This document shows positions 24,756 to 32,389 of a DNA stretch of 43,238 bases, piece after piece. The stretch comes from Syntrophaceae bacterium CG2_30_58_14. GTDB taxonomy: Bacteria; Desulfobacterota; Syntrophia; Syntrophales; UBA5619. A model generated the notes under the pieces. It was not told where the DNA came from and made no database searches. It saw nothing but the letters and a program-made list of their open reading frames with translations. Both the position numbers and the translations under genes were made by a program. Each line of letters starts with the position of its first letter. Position 1 is the stretch's first letter. The stretch lies in the NCBI GenBank assembly GCA_001873745.1, contig MNZQ01000003.1:1-43238 (forward strand), written 5' to 3'.

Positions 24756-25217
24756 CTAAATTCCCAAAAAGCCTTTGGGGAGGCTCATATTCAGCAAGTA
24801 TTCAAAGATGAGCCAGGTCACGGCCGCGTAGGCGACGCCGTAGCCGATACTCTTGATGATGCTGTATCGCTCCAGGATCAACAGGATCGCCGCCACGAAC
24901 AGGCAGACCGTGATGGGAAAGCCCAGGAGAGGCATGATCATCAAGACGCCGAAGAGCATCAGGAAAATGAATCCGACGCGGTAGAGGGCATGCTTATGGG
25001 GGAGGATCTTCATGTCGTCCTCCGTTCCCGGTTTGCGTCGGAAGGTGTCGTAGAGCAGATAACAGGAGAGGATGGCCAGGATGACCCCCACCCAGAAGGG
25101 CATAAAACCCGGACCAGGGGTAAAATCCGTCATGTAGTGAAATTGTCTTGATTCGAGGTAGCACCAGAGGCTGAGTCCCAGCCCGATCACCCCGAAGATA
25201 CGGTCCGCTTTTCTCAT
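24756..25217 (-). CDS. tctB: TctB-family small membrane subunit of TTT transporter
   Basis: A 153-residue TctB starting MRKADRIFGVIGLGLSLW, with PGPGFMPFWVGVILAI at about residues 34-49, four membrane helices and the ending MSLPKGFLGI. The ATG has a CTGGAGGAC site. It resembles the TctB at 15619-16080 in length and in N- and C-terminal motifs. It is co-directional with tctC (42-base gap) and tctA. Confidence 0.9.
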   Translation of the reverse strand: MRKADRIFGVIGLGLSLWCYLESRQFHYMTDFTPGPGFMPFWVGVILAILSCYLLYDTFRRKPGTEDDMKILPHKHALYRVGFIFLMLFGVLMIMPLLGFPITVCLFVAAILLILERYSIIKSIGYGVAYAAVTWLIFEYLLNMSLPKGFLGI

Positions 25218-25259
25218 AACTTGTCCTCCAGAACAGGGGTCACCCTGGCCTGTTATCGG

Positions 25260-26234
25260 CTATTTGCTCTCCTGAATGTACTTGGCGTCCTTGATGAGTT
25301 CCGCGTTGTAACCCTGGATGAACGCCTTGGTCTCCGCCGCTGTCTTGTAGGAGACAACGTAGTCGGACTTCTTTGCAAACTCTTTGAACTCTTTGGTCTT
25401 CACCAACTTCGCGAAGGCGTCTTCCCAGAACTTGACCGCCTCGGGCGAAAAGTTCGGACCGCCGAAGAAACCGCGGAACTGCGTGAAGGCGGCGTTGGTT
25501 CCCTGTTCGATCAGCGTGGGGATGTCCTTGTAGTAGGGGACCCGGGTTTCGCCCATATTGGCCAGGACCCTGGCCCTTTTGGCCTTCACATGGCTCGACG
25601 TCTCTGCGGTGTTTCCGAAGGCCATGTCGATGTGGCCGCCGATCAACTGGGTCGGGCTGAACTCGAAGGCGGTGATGTTGAACTTCACGCCTGCCACCCT
25701 CTCGATCCGGGCGGCCATGATATGTTCCGAGCCGCCGATGCTGTTGATGCCGACGCTGACCTTCTTGGGCTTAGACTTCGCGTCGGCGAGCAGGTCCTTA
25801 TAGGTCTTGTAGGGGGATTTGTAAGGGACGATCATCACATTCCCGTCTTCGACAAGCGTGGTCAGCCAGGTGACCTCCTCGAACTTCATCTTGGTCGTGC
25901 CGCGGTTCAGCGCATTGAGCTGCGCGGTCGTCCACATCATCACGACATTCGGGTCGCCTCCCTTCGAGAGTAGGTAGTTGAGGGCCACGGCAGATGATCC
26001 GCCCTGGTGCGTAGTGACCTGGATCTTGTTCTTGACGATTCCGGTCTTGTTCAGCAATTCACCGCAGGTGAGGACGAACAGGCCGGCGCCGCCGCCGGGC
26101 GAAGAATGGTGCATCAACTCGATGACCTTGCCCGGTTCCGGATAGACAGCCTGGGCTGTGGGGGCAACGGCCAGCGTGATCACAAACAGGGGAAAAATCA
26201 CGACGGTGGAAAAAAACAGACCTTTCTTTCTCAT
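25260..26234 (-). CDS. tctC: TctC-family periplasmic carboxylate-binding protein
   Basis: A 324-residue TTT solute-binding protein. Residues 1-28 are a classic signal peptide (Arg-Lys-Lys, hydrophobic core, then APTAQA). The mature protein shows the family pattern: a substrate-loop region with SSPGGGAGLFV near 42-52, THQGGSSAVALNYL (about 75-88), PYKTYKDLLADAKSKPKKVSVG (about 140-160), GGSEHIMAARIE and GGHIDMAFGN (about 198-207). Aligned with the remnant at 14742-15349, it keeps the same GGSEH motif, so the two probably bind related compounds. The ATG at 26234 follows AAAAGGAGTG; codons further upstream in frame lie in the 173-base gap after the partner gene. Confidence 0.92.
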   Translation of the reverse strand: MRKKGLFFSTVVIFPLFVITLAVAPTAQAVYPEPGKVIELMHHSSPGGGAGLFVLTCGELLNKTGIVKNKIQVTTHQGGSSAVALNYLLSKGGDPNVVMMWTTAQLNALNRGTTKMKFEEVTWLTTLVEDGNVMIVPYKSPYKTYKDLLADAKSKPKKVSVGINSIGGSEHIMAARIERVAGVKFNITAFEFSPTQLIGGHIDMAFGNTAETSSHVKAKRARVLANMGETRVPYYKDIPTLIEQGTNAAFTQFRGFFGGPNFSPEAVKFWEDAFAKLVKTKEFKEFAKKSDYVVSYKTAAETKAFIQGYNAELIKDAKYIQESK

Positions 26235-26407
26235 GGCACACTCCTTTTTTTTCATGTTGGGGGAATCGAGAGCGACGCCCCTCCGGTTATTTGTTCTTAA
26301 ACCATTGATCCGTGACGCCTTTTCCGGCTTCACCCCCTTTCAAAAGAGAAGCAGGCGCCTCTCGTCATGAAAGATCTTGCAGCTCATCTTCCAGATGGAT
26401 CCGGCAC

Positions 26408-27061
26408 TCAGCTCTTTGCGCCGGCGGGACTGTTTTCCTTCAATTCCTTCAGGATCGCCTCGCAGCGGTCCGTGTTGAAGATCCCGCAGGGACAGGGCTG
26501 GGCGAGCAGGTGGGCCCCCTTCTCAGGGGTCATCTTCCCCGCCTTCACCCGTTCCATGACCACCTTCGTAAGTTTGGAGGAGACCATGCCGTGGCCGCAC
26601 ATCGTCGTGACCTGCTGGACCTCATCCTCGGGAAGAAGGGATCTCTTCCCGTGAACGCCGAGGGAGAGGAAGGCGGTGTGCGGTTTAAGGTCGAGATCCC
26701 GCGCGATCTTGACGATCTCGTCGATCAGGCCGCTGATGACAATCGAGATCCCCGTCTCCGCCTCCTTGAGCTTCTTCAGCAGCGACCGGACCGCCTCCTT
26801 GTCGGAGAAGCAGCCGGCGACGCCGTAGGCCTTGTCCAGCGTGGCCGCATACTCATCGGGTTTCAGGCCCGCCTTGAAGCTCTTCCCCGCCTGGCTGGAG
26901 CCGTAGTTGACGAGGTTCTTCTCCTCGAGGGCGATGCTCAGGATCTTGCGAAGTTTGGGGCCGCACCCCTCCCGGTTGACATAGCGGGAGGCGCGGGCGT
27001 AAAAGGTGTAATCATTCTGAAGCTGCTCGACGGTTCCATGGCGGTGCAGGGCATGACTCAT
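26408..27061 (-). CDS. Cys/His-motif partner protein, module copy 3
   Basis: A 217-residue paralogue of the proteins at 14029-14709 and 18352-19017. It begins MSHALHRHGTVEQL and keeps ISIVISGL (about 105-112), KPHT with SLGVHG (about 126-138), TTMCGHGMVS (152-161) and PCPCGIFNTDRCEAIL (189-204); the conserved candidate ligands are C155, H157, C190 and C192. The middle (residues 40-90) differs most between copies and may hold the specificity. The GGAGG site lies in the 10-base gap after the ferredoxin gene, so the pair is tightly coupled here too. Family unknown to me. Confidence 0.82.
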   Translation of the reverse strand: MSHALHRHGTVEQLQNDYTFYARASRYVNREGCGPKLRKILSIALEEKNLVNYGSSQAGKSFKAGLKPDEYAATLDKAYGVAGCFSDKEAVRSLLKKLKEAETGISIVISGLIDEIVKIARDLDLKPHTAFLSLGVHGKRSLLPEDEVQQVTTMCGHGMVSSKLTKVVMERVKAGKMTPEKGAHLLAQPCPCGIFNTDRCEAILKELKENSPAGAKS

Positions 27062-27071
27062 AATAGCCTCC

Positions 27072-27794
27072 TTAAGGTTCGACGATGGGACGTCCCATCC
27101 CCATGTTGATCTTGGCGTTTGGCCGGGTGGGAACACCAAGGGCCTCCAGGCGGGCGCGGACGGGCAGGGTTCCGTCCTCCGCAAAACGGGATGCCAGACC
27201 CCAGGAGACGACGGTATCGACCTCGGCGAGGACCGGCCGGAGCTGCCGGACGATCTCTTCTAACTGCTCCTCCCGGATCTTGAATTCGAGGATGGCGGAG
27301 AGGACCTTTTCGTTCCGGAATTCCGGTTTGACCTTTCCGGTGAGCGGTTCTTCCAGAAAGGCAAAAACGGCATTATCGTGCTCCAGCTCCACATCCATCC
27401 GGATGAGGGCCTGGAGGACCTTTTCGAGGTCGCTCATCCGGGCGCCCGTCCCGGGGCGGCCGAACTCGAGGGCCATGCCGTACTCCCCCCGGCGGAACCG
27501 TCCGGTCACATCGTTGGTCTTCATCTCCTCGGTGCCGCGCCCACCCTGGTTTGTCGAGGGATGCCAGACGCCGGGATCGCTGAACTGGGCCCGGATCGCA
27601 CGCGGGTACTGCATGGATTCCTCCGGCATGTAAAGGGCGTCCGTCGGGCAGACGCCGGCATGCAGACAGACGCCGCAATCGACGCACTCATCCTGGTCAA
27701 TCGAGACGACATCGTCCTGCTCCGCAATACATTTCATCGGGCAGAAATCGACACATTCGAGACAGGCGATACATTTTTCGGGATCGATTTTCAT
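27072..27794 (-). CDS. 2[4Fe-4S] ferredoxin-domain protein, module copy 3
   Basis: A 240-residue paralogue of the ferredoxin proteins at 13284-14006 and 17616-18350. Cluster ligands are C8, C11, C14, C18 and C37, C40, C43, C49; the first motif ends CPMKC, with an additional Cys at 22. The C-terminal domain has RGTEEMKTNDVTGRFRRGE (about 85-103), FGRPGTGARM, NEKVLSAILEFKI and PNAKINMGMGRP at the end. Its ATG overlaps the TGA of the gntR gene by four bases, so regulator and ferredoxin protein are translated from one message. It is followed by partner, tctC, tctB and tctA. Confidence 0.87.
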   Translation of the reverse strand: MKIDPEKCIACLECVDFCPMKCIAEQDDVVSIDQDECVDCGVCLHAGVCPTDALYMPEESMQYPRAIRAQFSDPGVWHPSTNQGGRGTEEMKTNDVTGRFRRGEYGMALEFGRPGTGARMSDLEKVLQALIRMDVELEHDNAVFAFLEEPLTGKVKPEFRNEKVLSAILEFKIREEQLEEIVRQLRPVLAEVDTVVSWGLASRFAEDGTLPVRARLEALGVPTRPNAKINMGMGRPIVEP

Positions 27795-28456
27795 TTTTCC
27801 TCTCCGTTCTTGAATATTTCCGAGAACCGTTCGATCTGACCCAGGATTGAATTCTTCCGGATCCGTTCGGCCGCTTCGGCGTCCCCCGCCTCGAAAGAGA
27901 CGATGATCGCCGCGTGGATCTTTGTGGAGTTTCTCATCCAGCCCGGGCCGCTCGAGACGGCCATGCGATAGCGGATGGTCTGTTTGTCGAAGTTCTGAAT
28001 GAGCTGGATCAGCCGCGGGTTTTCGCAGGCATTGATCAGGAGCCCATGGAACTTCTCGTTCAACTGCTGGTAGGCGGCGACGTTTTCTTTTTCCGCCGCC
28101 CGGATCATCTGTTCATGCATCTTCTTCAATTTTTTCAGGAATTCGGGGGTCTGTTTCTCGACGGCCAGTGAGGTAGCCAGTCCGTCGAGGCTGGCCCGGA
28201 TGCGGTAGATGTCCTCCGCCTCCCGCTGCGTGCTTCGGGCGACGGAGATCCCCTTCCGTGGTTCGCGGACGACAAAACCCCGACTCTCTAAGATCTGGAA
28301 GGCCTCCCGCACCGGGGAGCGGCTGACGCCCAAGGTCTTGCACAGGGCCTCTTCGATGATCCTCTGCCCCGGCTGAAGCGCGCCGTCGACGATCTTCTTC
28401 TCCAGCTCCTCGACGATGTGCTCCGCCAGACTCTTCTGCTTGATCAATTCATCCAT
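27791..28456 (-). CDS. GntR family transcriptional regulator, FCD subfamily
   Basis: A 221-residue regulator. Residues 9-70 form the GntR winged helix (LQPGQRIIEEALCKTLGVSR, SPVREAFQILESRGFV). Residues 80-210 form an all-helical FCD ligand domain. FCD domains normally use an acidic residue and three His to hold a metal; here N133 and H137 (NEKFH) and H181 are visible, while the last His position appears to be N202, so the metal site may be altered. Such proteins usually repress catabolic genes until a carboxylate inducer binds. The TTGTCGACAA palindromes at 13159-13172 and 29851-29860 are fitting operators. It lies between the amidohydrolase and ferredoxin genes of the cluster it probably controls. 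Confidence 0.88.
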   Translation of the reverse strand: MDELIKQKSLAEHIVEELEKKIVDGALQPGQRIIEEALCKTLGVSRSPVREAFQILESRGFVVREPRKGISVARSTQREAEDIYRIRASLDGLATSLAVEKQTPEFLKKLKKMHEQMIRAAEKENVAAYQQLNEKFHGLLINACENPRLIQLIQNFDKQTIRYRMAVSSGPGWMRNSTKIHAAIIVSFEAGDAEAAERIRKNSILGQIERFSEIFKNGEEK

Positions 28457-28579
28457 AGCTGTTGTCGGCCTCCATATTTCTTTCGAAGGGAAACTGCCGG
28501 ATCTTTGCCCTCTTGTTTCCCCACCGCCTTTCTTCTACCCGGGAGGCGCCGGAAAAGCCGGCGCGGACGGTTTCGACCC

Positions 28580-29749
28580 TTACGAATGAAGTCCGTACAT
28601 TCGGGCGGCGTTGTCGTGGAGGATCATCCGTCCCGCTTTTTCCGCGTCTTTTTCGCACATGAGCCCCAGACGAACGGAGTCCGTCAGGACCTCGCCTACG
28701 GCGATCTTCGCCGTTTTGGCGGCAAGCCAGGAGACCTCCGGCGAGCCGTGGCCGCCGCTGCCGATCATCAGCTTGGAAAGAGGGGCCAGCCCGATCACGT
28801 CGCGGTAGCACGCTACGATCCTCTGGGACGTCCAGGGGGTCGTCCAGCCCATATCGACCCAGACGTGGGGGAAGGTATGGGCCATCATGCCGGCATGCTG
28901 CATCCAGGGGTGGCCGGCATGGAGGAGCACGAGCCGCGTCAGGAGGAACCGGGGCTGCCGCAGGATGGGGACGAGGAGGAATGGGTCGGTGTTGGCGACG
29001 GGGCCGTTCCAGAGGCCGCCGGTGATGCCGGTATGAATGTGGATGGGGAACTTCAACTCCTGGGCTTGGACCATCGTCGCCAGCCAGATGGCCATATAGA
29101 CCTTCTTGAAGGCCTCGCCGTCCCCCGCTGCGGCTGCGGAGAAATGGCGTTCAGCCTCATCCGCCTCCACCGGCGCGGCGCCGAAACCGACGAGTTCGCC
29201 CAAGTGGGACTTGATCCCGACAAAACCGTCCTGCCGTATCGCCTTCTCGACGCCTGCCTGGAAAGCGCGGAGGAGTTCGGCGTAAGAGCCGCTCGATGCC
29301 AGCAGCGTCTTGAAAAGCGGGTCCATCTGGAGGAGACGGATTTTCGGACCCGGGGTCAAATCGAGGATCGGGTCGTTGATGGGGAGGTTTGAATCCATCA
29401 CGGAGCAGACGATTCCGGCATCCTCATAGAGCATCTTCGCATACCCCGCGAGGCCGACCTTCGCCGTCCGTCGGTTCCGCTCCGCGGTGACCGTCGAAAG
29501 CTCCGGCTCGCAGCCGAAGACCATGGCTAGCTGGCAGACAACGGTCAGGACGACGCCCATATGGGGAAAGTGGAAGAGGAGATCGTCCGTGGCGCCCCAA
29601 AGCTTGGGCTTGGCAACGCCGGGGATGGGGGTGTCGGCGATGCCGTGAAAAAATTCCCGGGCGAGCCAGATCGGTTCCATGGTTTTCTTTTCGGGTTCGA
29701 GTACGTGGCAGTGGTTGTCCACGACGGGGCAGCGGTTAAAATCGGGCAT
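28580..29749 (-). CDS. Amidohydrolase-2 family metal-dependent hydrolase
   Basis: A 389-residue TIM-barrel amidohydrolase. Visible active-site elements are H13 and H15 (VVDNHCHV), K180 in GIKSHLGE, H237 and H239 in FPIHIHTGI, and LLHAGHP at 275-281. The usual catalytic Asp after the last strand (typically GSDG or SSDG) appears as G332 in MIGSGGHGSPE, which if real would weaken or change the activity. Family members hydrolyse or decarboxylate ring and carboxylate compounds. The ATG at 29749 has a perfect ATGGAGGT site; the open frame before it lies in the leader. First gene of the minus-strand cluster, under the operator-bearing promoter at 29843-29871. Confidence 0.85.
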   Translation of the reverse strand: MPDFNRCPVVDNHCHVLEPEKKTMEPIWLAREFFHGIADTPIPGVAKPKLWGATDDLLFHFPHMGVVLTVVCQLAMVFGCEPELSTVTAERNRRTAKVGLAGYAKMLYEDAGIVCSVMDSNLPINDPILDLTPGPKIRLLQMDPLFKTLLASSGSYAELLRAFQAGVEKAIRQDGFVGIKSHLGELVGFGAAPVEADEAERHFSAAAAGDGEAFKKVYMAIWLATMVQAQELKFPIHIHTGITGGLWNGPVANTDPFLLVPILRQPRFLLTRLVLLHAGHPWMQHAGMMAHTFPHVWVDMGWTTPWTSQRIVACYRDVIGLAPLSKLMIGSGGHGSPEVSWLAAKTAKIAVGEVLTDSVRLGLMCEKDAEKAGRMILHDNAARMYGLHS

Positions 29750-29842
29750 GCACTTACCTCCATTCGGAATGATGGGTCTTCTGAACCGGGACGTCGGAAG
29801 CGGGGGATACCCCATGCCGGCGATCGCGTTCCCTGTGCGTGG

Positions 29843-29871
29843 ATGGTATTTTGTCGACAATCGTTTGTCAA
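29843..29871 (-). promoter_or_regulatory. Promoter with GntR-type operator in the spacer (minus-strand cluster)
   Basis: On the minus strand, TTGACA (29866-29871), a 17-base spacer and TACCAT (29843-29848). The spacer contains the palindrome TTGTCGACAA (29851-29860). From the upstream T-run through the palindrome it is almost identical to the promoter at 13150-13178, and the downstream leaders also share CGCCGGC and CATCATTCC before the ribosome-binding site, so one was copied from the other. Confidence 0.7.
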
Positions 29872-29987
29872 GCAAAAAAGTAATCATGGGGCAAAAAAAA
29901 AGACCCTAAGTGCGATTGTTGGGATGGGTAGGCTGGCGGCGGTTTTGGGCGGGCGCTAATGGATGAGTTCGGGGGAGGGGAGAAGAG

Positions 29988-30604
29988 ATGGCGACAACTG
30001 CGAATGAATTGGTGACGGGTCGGGGGCAGGCGGCGGACGAGTTCCGCAATCTTTCGATCAGATTTCGACGGTTTTGCTGGAATACAAAGTCGATCCGGCG
30101 CGGGTCGAAAACGAGTATGGGACAACTGTTGTCCCAATCGTCAAATGGTCAGGCGCAACTATAAGCTCGATGCAAAATCTGCTATCATTACTCAAACTTC
30201 CGCCGGAAATCCAGGATTCCGTCAGAAAGGGGACGATCGGCGTTTCTCAGGGATACATCTTTGCGGCCAACCTCGAAAATCCCGGCCTGATGGCCGTCTT
30301 TGAAGGCGTCGTTGCGAATCCGGCGACCAACCGAAGGCTCACGGAACTCCTCAAAAAGGCGGCCGAGGGTGGGGAGGCGCAGGCCAAAGAGGCCCCGGCC
30401 CCGTTCAAGTCCCTCTACGGCACGATCCAGACGGCGGTCAACCGCCTGGAGAGCGGGAAGGTCCGCTATGACGTGATCGAATTGGAGAACCTGCTCCTCC
30501 AGTTGAAGTCGCTGATTTACACCGTCGAAAAGGCCAAGGCGGGAGGCGGGACGGCGGCGGAACCGACCCCGCCCGTAGCGGGAAAGAAGCCCGTCTTGGC
30601 GTAG
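29988..30604 (+). pseudogene. ParB-like gene, degenerate
   Basis: The part from about 30150 to 30604 is an open frame whose start resembles the DNA-binding half of ParB/Spo0J proteins: SGATISSMQNLLSLLKLPPE, then IQDSVRKGTIGVSQGYIFAA, followed by a helical tail rich in Lys, Glu and Ala. The N-terminal ParB nuclease-like domain is missing. A plausible original start, ATG 29988 after a GGGGAGAAGAG site, opens another frame (MATTANEL...ADEFRNLSI) that would join DQISTVLLEYKVDPARVE after a frameshift near 30055. A shortened product could start at ATG 30170. I read it as a decayed gene with an internal deletion, though a small functional HTH protein is possible. No parA is nearby. Confidence 0.55.
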
Positions 30605-30780
30605 GACGCGCCCCGCTCCGGAGACGCCAAAAAATCAGCCGGTATGAAGTCGGAACCGGGCAGAGGGGAACTAATCCCCGTTGACTTCTTCCTCCCGATT
30701 GCATAGGTTCTCAATGGTGATTTCTGCGGTCTTTTCGCAACCATCAACCCCGGTATTGGATACTGCAAAAGGAGGATACC

Positions 30781-31140
30781 ATGAAGGTCGTCAGAATCGA
30801 TGAAGTCTCAAGGGAAGCCCATGTCACTCCGTTGTTTACGGGTCCGGAGGTCGCGAAGCAGGTGCTTCTGCCCGACAGCAAAGAGAATGTGGTCAACGTC
30901 GTCCATTTCGGGAAAGGCGTCCGGAACAAATTCCACACCCATGATTGCGAGCAGATCCTGATCATTACCGCGGGAAGGGGCGTTGTCGCCACGGAAAAAG
31001 AGGAGAAGGTCGTCACCGTGGGGGATATCGTGCTGATCTCCGCCGGCGAAAAACATTGGCACGGCTCCAATGGGGAGTCCGAATTTTCCCACATCTTCGT
31101 TTCTCGGAAGGGAAGCAAAATGACGCAATTAGAGGATTAA
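30781..31140 (+). CDS. Cupin-domain protein
   Basis: A 119-residue cupin. Motif 1 is at about residues 50-64 (NKFHTHDCEQILIIT, with two His and Glu/Gln in the ligand positions) and motif 2 at about 83-95 (GDIVLISAGEKHWHG, with the third His). The start has a strong AAAGGAGG site. Its stop codon is two bases from the end of the convergent yjbQ-like gene, with no terminator between them. It belongs to the same fold as the protein at 3769-4140 but is not similar in detail. Function unknown; metal-binding small cupins may be enzymes or sensors. Confidence 0.8.
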   Translation: MKVVRIDEVSREAHVTPLFTGPEVAKQVLLPDSKENVVNVVHFGKGVRNKFHTHDCEQILIITAGRGVVATEKEEKVVTVGDIVLISAGEKHWHGSNGESEFSHIFVSRKGSKMTQLED

Positions 31141-31141
31141 C

Positions 31142-31636
31142 TTATTCTCCTACAATCTGAACCCTGACGATTCTTTCCCGTGCGCGAACCTGATCGAAAT
31201 CGGCGAAATAGATACGCCCAAACTCCCCGCACGTCATTTGACCATCGACGACGGGAATGGATTGGGATCGTCCCATCAGAATGGATCGCAGGTGCGCGTC
31301 CGTATTGAGCGACCATGACGGAAGTTCATCGCGCCCGGCGGCGGCCGTGATATGTTTGGGGCCGGGATGCAGATACTGCCCTTCCGTCCGGCAGGTGGGA
31401 ATGATCTTTTCCAGTACGTTCTCCAGGTCTTGCATCAGCAGCTCCGTACCCCAATAGTTGGTATCGTCGGATGCTTCCTGAATCAACACGCTGCATGTCG
31501 TGTGTTGAGAAAACACAACCAGGATGCCATTCTTAATGCCGGACTTTCTTAAGGCTTCCTGCACCTGCTCCGTCACATCATGGAATGTCGGCCTTCTATC
31601 CGACTGGATCTTGAACGTCTCATGATAAACCGGCAT
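31142..31636 (-). CDS. yjbQ: YjbQ family (UPF0047) protein
   Basis: A 164-residue protein of the YjbQ/UPF0047 family. Conserved features are FSQHTTCSVLIQE at about residues 42-54, the acidic TEL(L)MQDLENVLEKIIP, HPGPKHITAAAG at about 90-101 and the C-terminal LMGRSQSIPVVDGQM with FADFD. The family fold is a trimeric jelly roll with a His-lined site; weak thiamine-phosphate synthase activity has been reported for members, and the true role is unsettled. The ATG has a GGAGG site. It is the last gene of the sugar operon, 16 bases after the TIM-like gene, an unusual place for this family. Confidence 0.88.
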   Translation of the reverse strand: MPVYHETFKIQSDRRPTFHDVTEQVQEALRKSGIKNGILVVFSQHTTCSVLIQEASDDTNYWGTELLMQDLENVLEKIIPTCRTEGQYLHPGPKHITAAAGRDELPSWSLNTDAHLRSILMGRSQSIPVVDGQMTCGEFGRIYFADFDQVRARERIVRVQIVGE

Positions 31637-31652
31637 CGCCGAACCTCCGAAC

Positions 31653-32357
31653 TTAATGTGTTATATCCCATGCTTCGCGCACGGACCGTGCCATCTCTTC
31701 GACCATCCCGAACGGATCTTTGGACAGGATAATTCCGCTGGTGGAGCCGGCGCCTTGAGCCCCGTTTGCGATAACATCATAAACATCCCGGCCGCAACGG
31801 ATCCCCGCACCATGAAGCACACGGATATCGGGATTGATTTCCCAGACCGTCTCATTGATGCTGCGAACGGCCAACTGGTCATTCGCGTCTCGCCCGCCGA
31901 CACCGATCAAGTCGGGAGACTCGGCAATGATGATATTGGGTTCCATCTGTGCAACGACGGCGGCATCCTCCAGGGTGTCTGCGCATACCATGGTTGCAAG
32001 CCCAATTTGATCAGCCCGTTTTATGGTGCGTTCCAATTCATCCTTCAACAATCTTTTCTCGGAGTGATTCAGCAAAACCCCGACGGCGCCTGCCGCTTTC
32101 AGCGCCTCAGGCAGTACGGAACCGACGCCTCTTCCCACTTCCAGCGAATCCATGTGCTGGGCAAAGACGAGAACATTCTCCATCTCGCGTGCAAGGAGCG
32201 GAATATCAACGTACTGTGGCGTGATAATCATTTGCACATCATATTTTTTACTGATTTTGTCGGCATGCCGGGCAAGTTTCAGAACGTCCCTGCCATATAG
32301 ATAAGCCTTCGGACCTATTTCAAAAAATGGCGGGGTTATCTTAAGTCCCCTGTACAT
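31653..32357 (-). CDS. Triosephosphate isomerase-like protein
   Basis: A 234-residue TIM-barrel protein related to triosephosphate isomerase. The electrophile region is LLNHSEKR at about residues 95-102 (His96-type), the catalytic Glu is in IIAESPDLIGVGG (family AYEPxxxIGTG), and the phosphate loop appears as LHGAGIRCGRDV and GAQGAGSTSGI near the end. At 234 residues it is closer to archaeal-size TIMs than to the usual 250-residue bacterial enzyme, and Pro after Glu is replaced by Ser. In this operon it could convert the DHAP released by the aldolase to glyceraldehyde 3-phosphate, or isomerise a related ketose phosphate, as TIM paralogues do in erythritol pathways. It lies 32 bases after the DeoR gene. 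Confidence 0.82.
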   Translation of the reverse strand: MYRGLKITPPFFEIGPKAYLYGRDVLKLARHADKISKKYDVQMIITPQYVDIPLLAREMENVLVFAQHMDSLEVGRGVGSVLPEALKAAGAVGVLLNHSEKRLLKDELERTIKRADQIGLATMVCADTLEDAAVVAQMEPNIIIAESPDLIGVGGRDANDQLAVRSINETVWEINPDIRVLHGAGIRCGRDVYDVIANGAQGAGSTSGIILSKDPFGMVEEMARSVREAWDITH

Positions 32358-32389
32358 GACGCGTTCTCCTTAAAAACGATAGGATGTTG

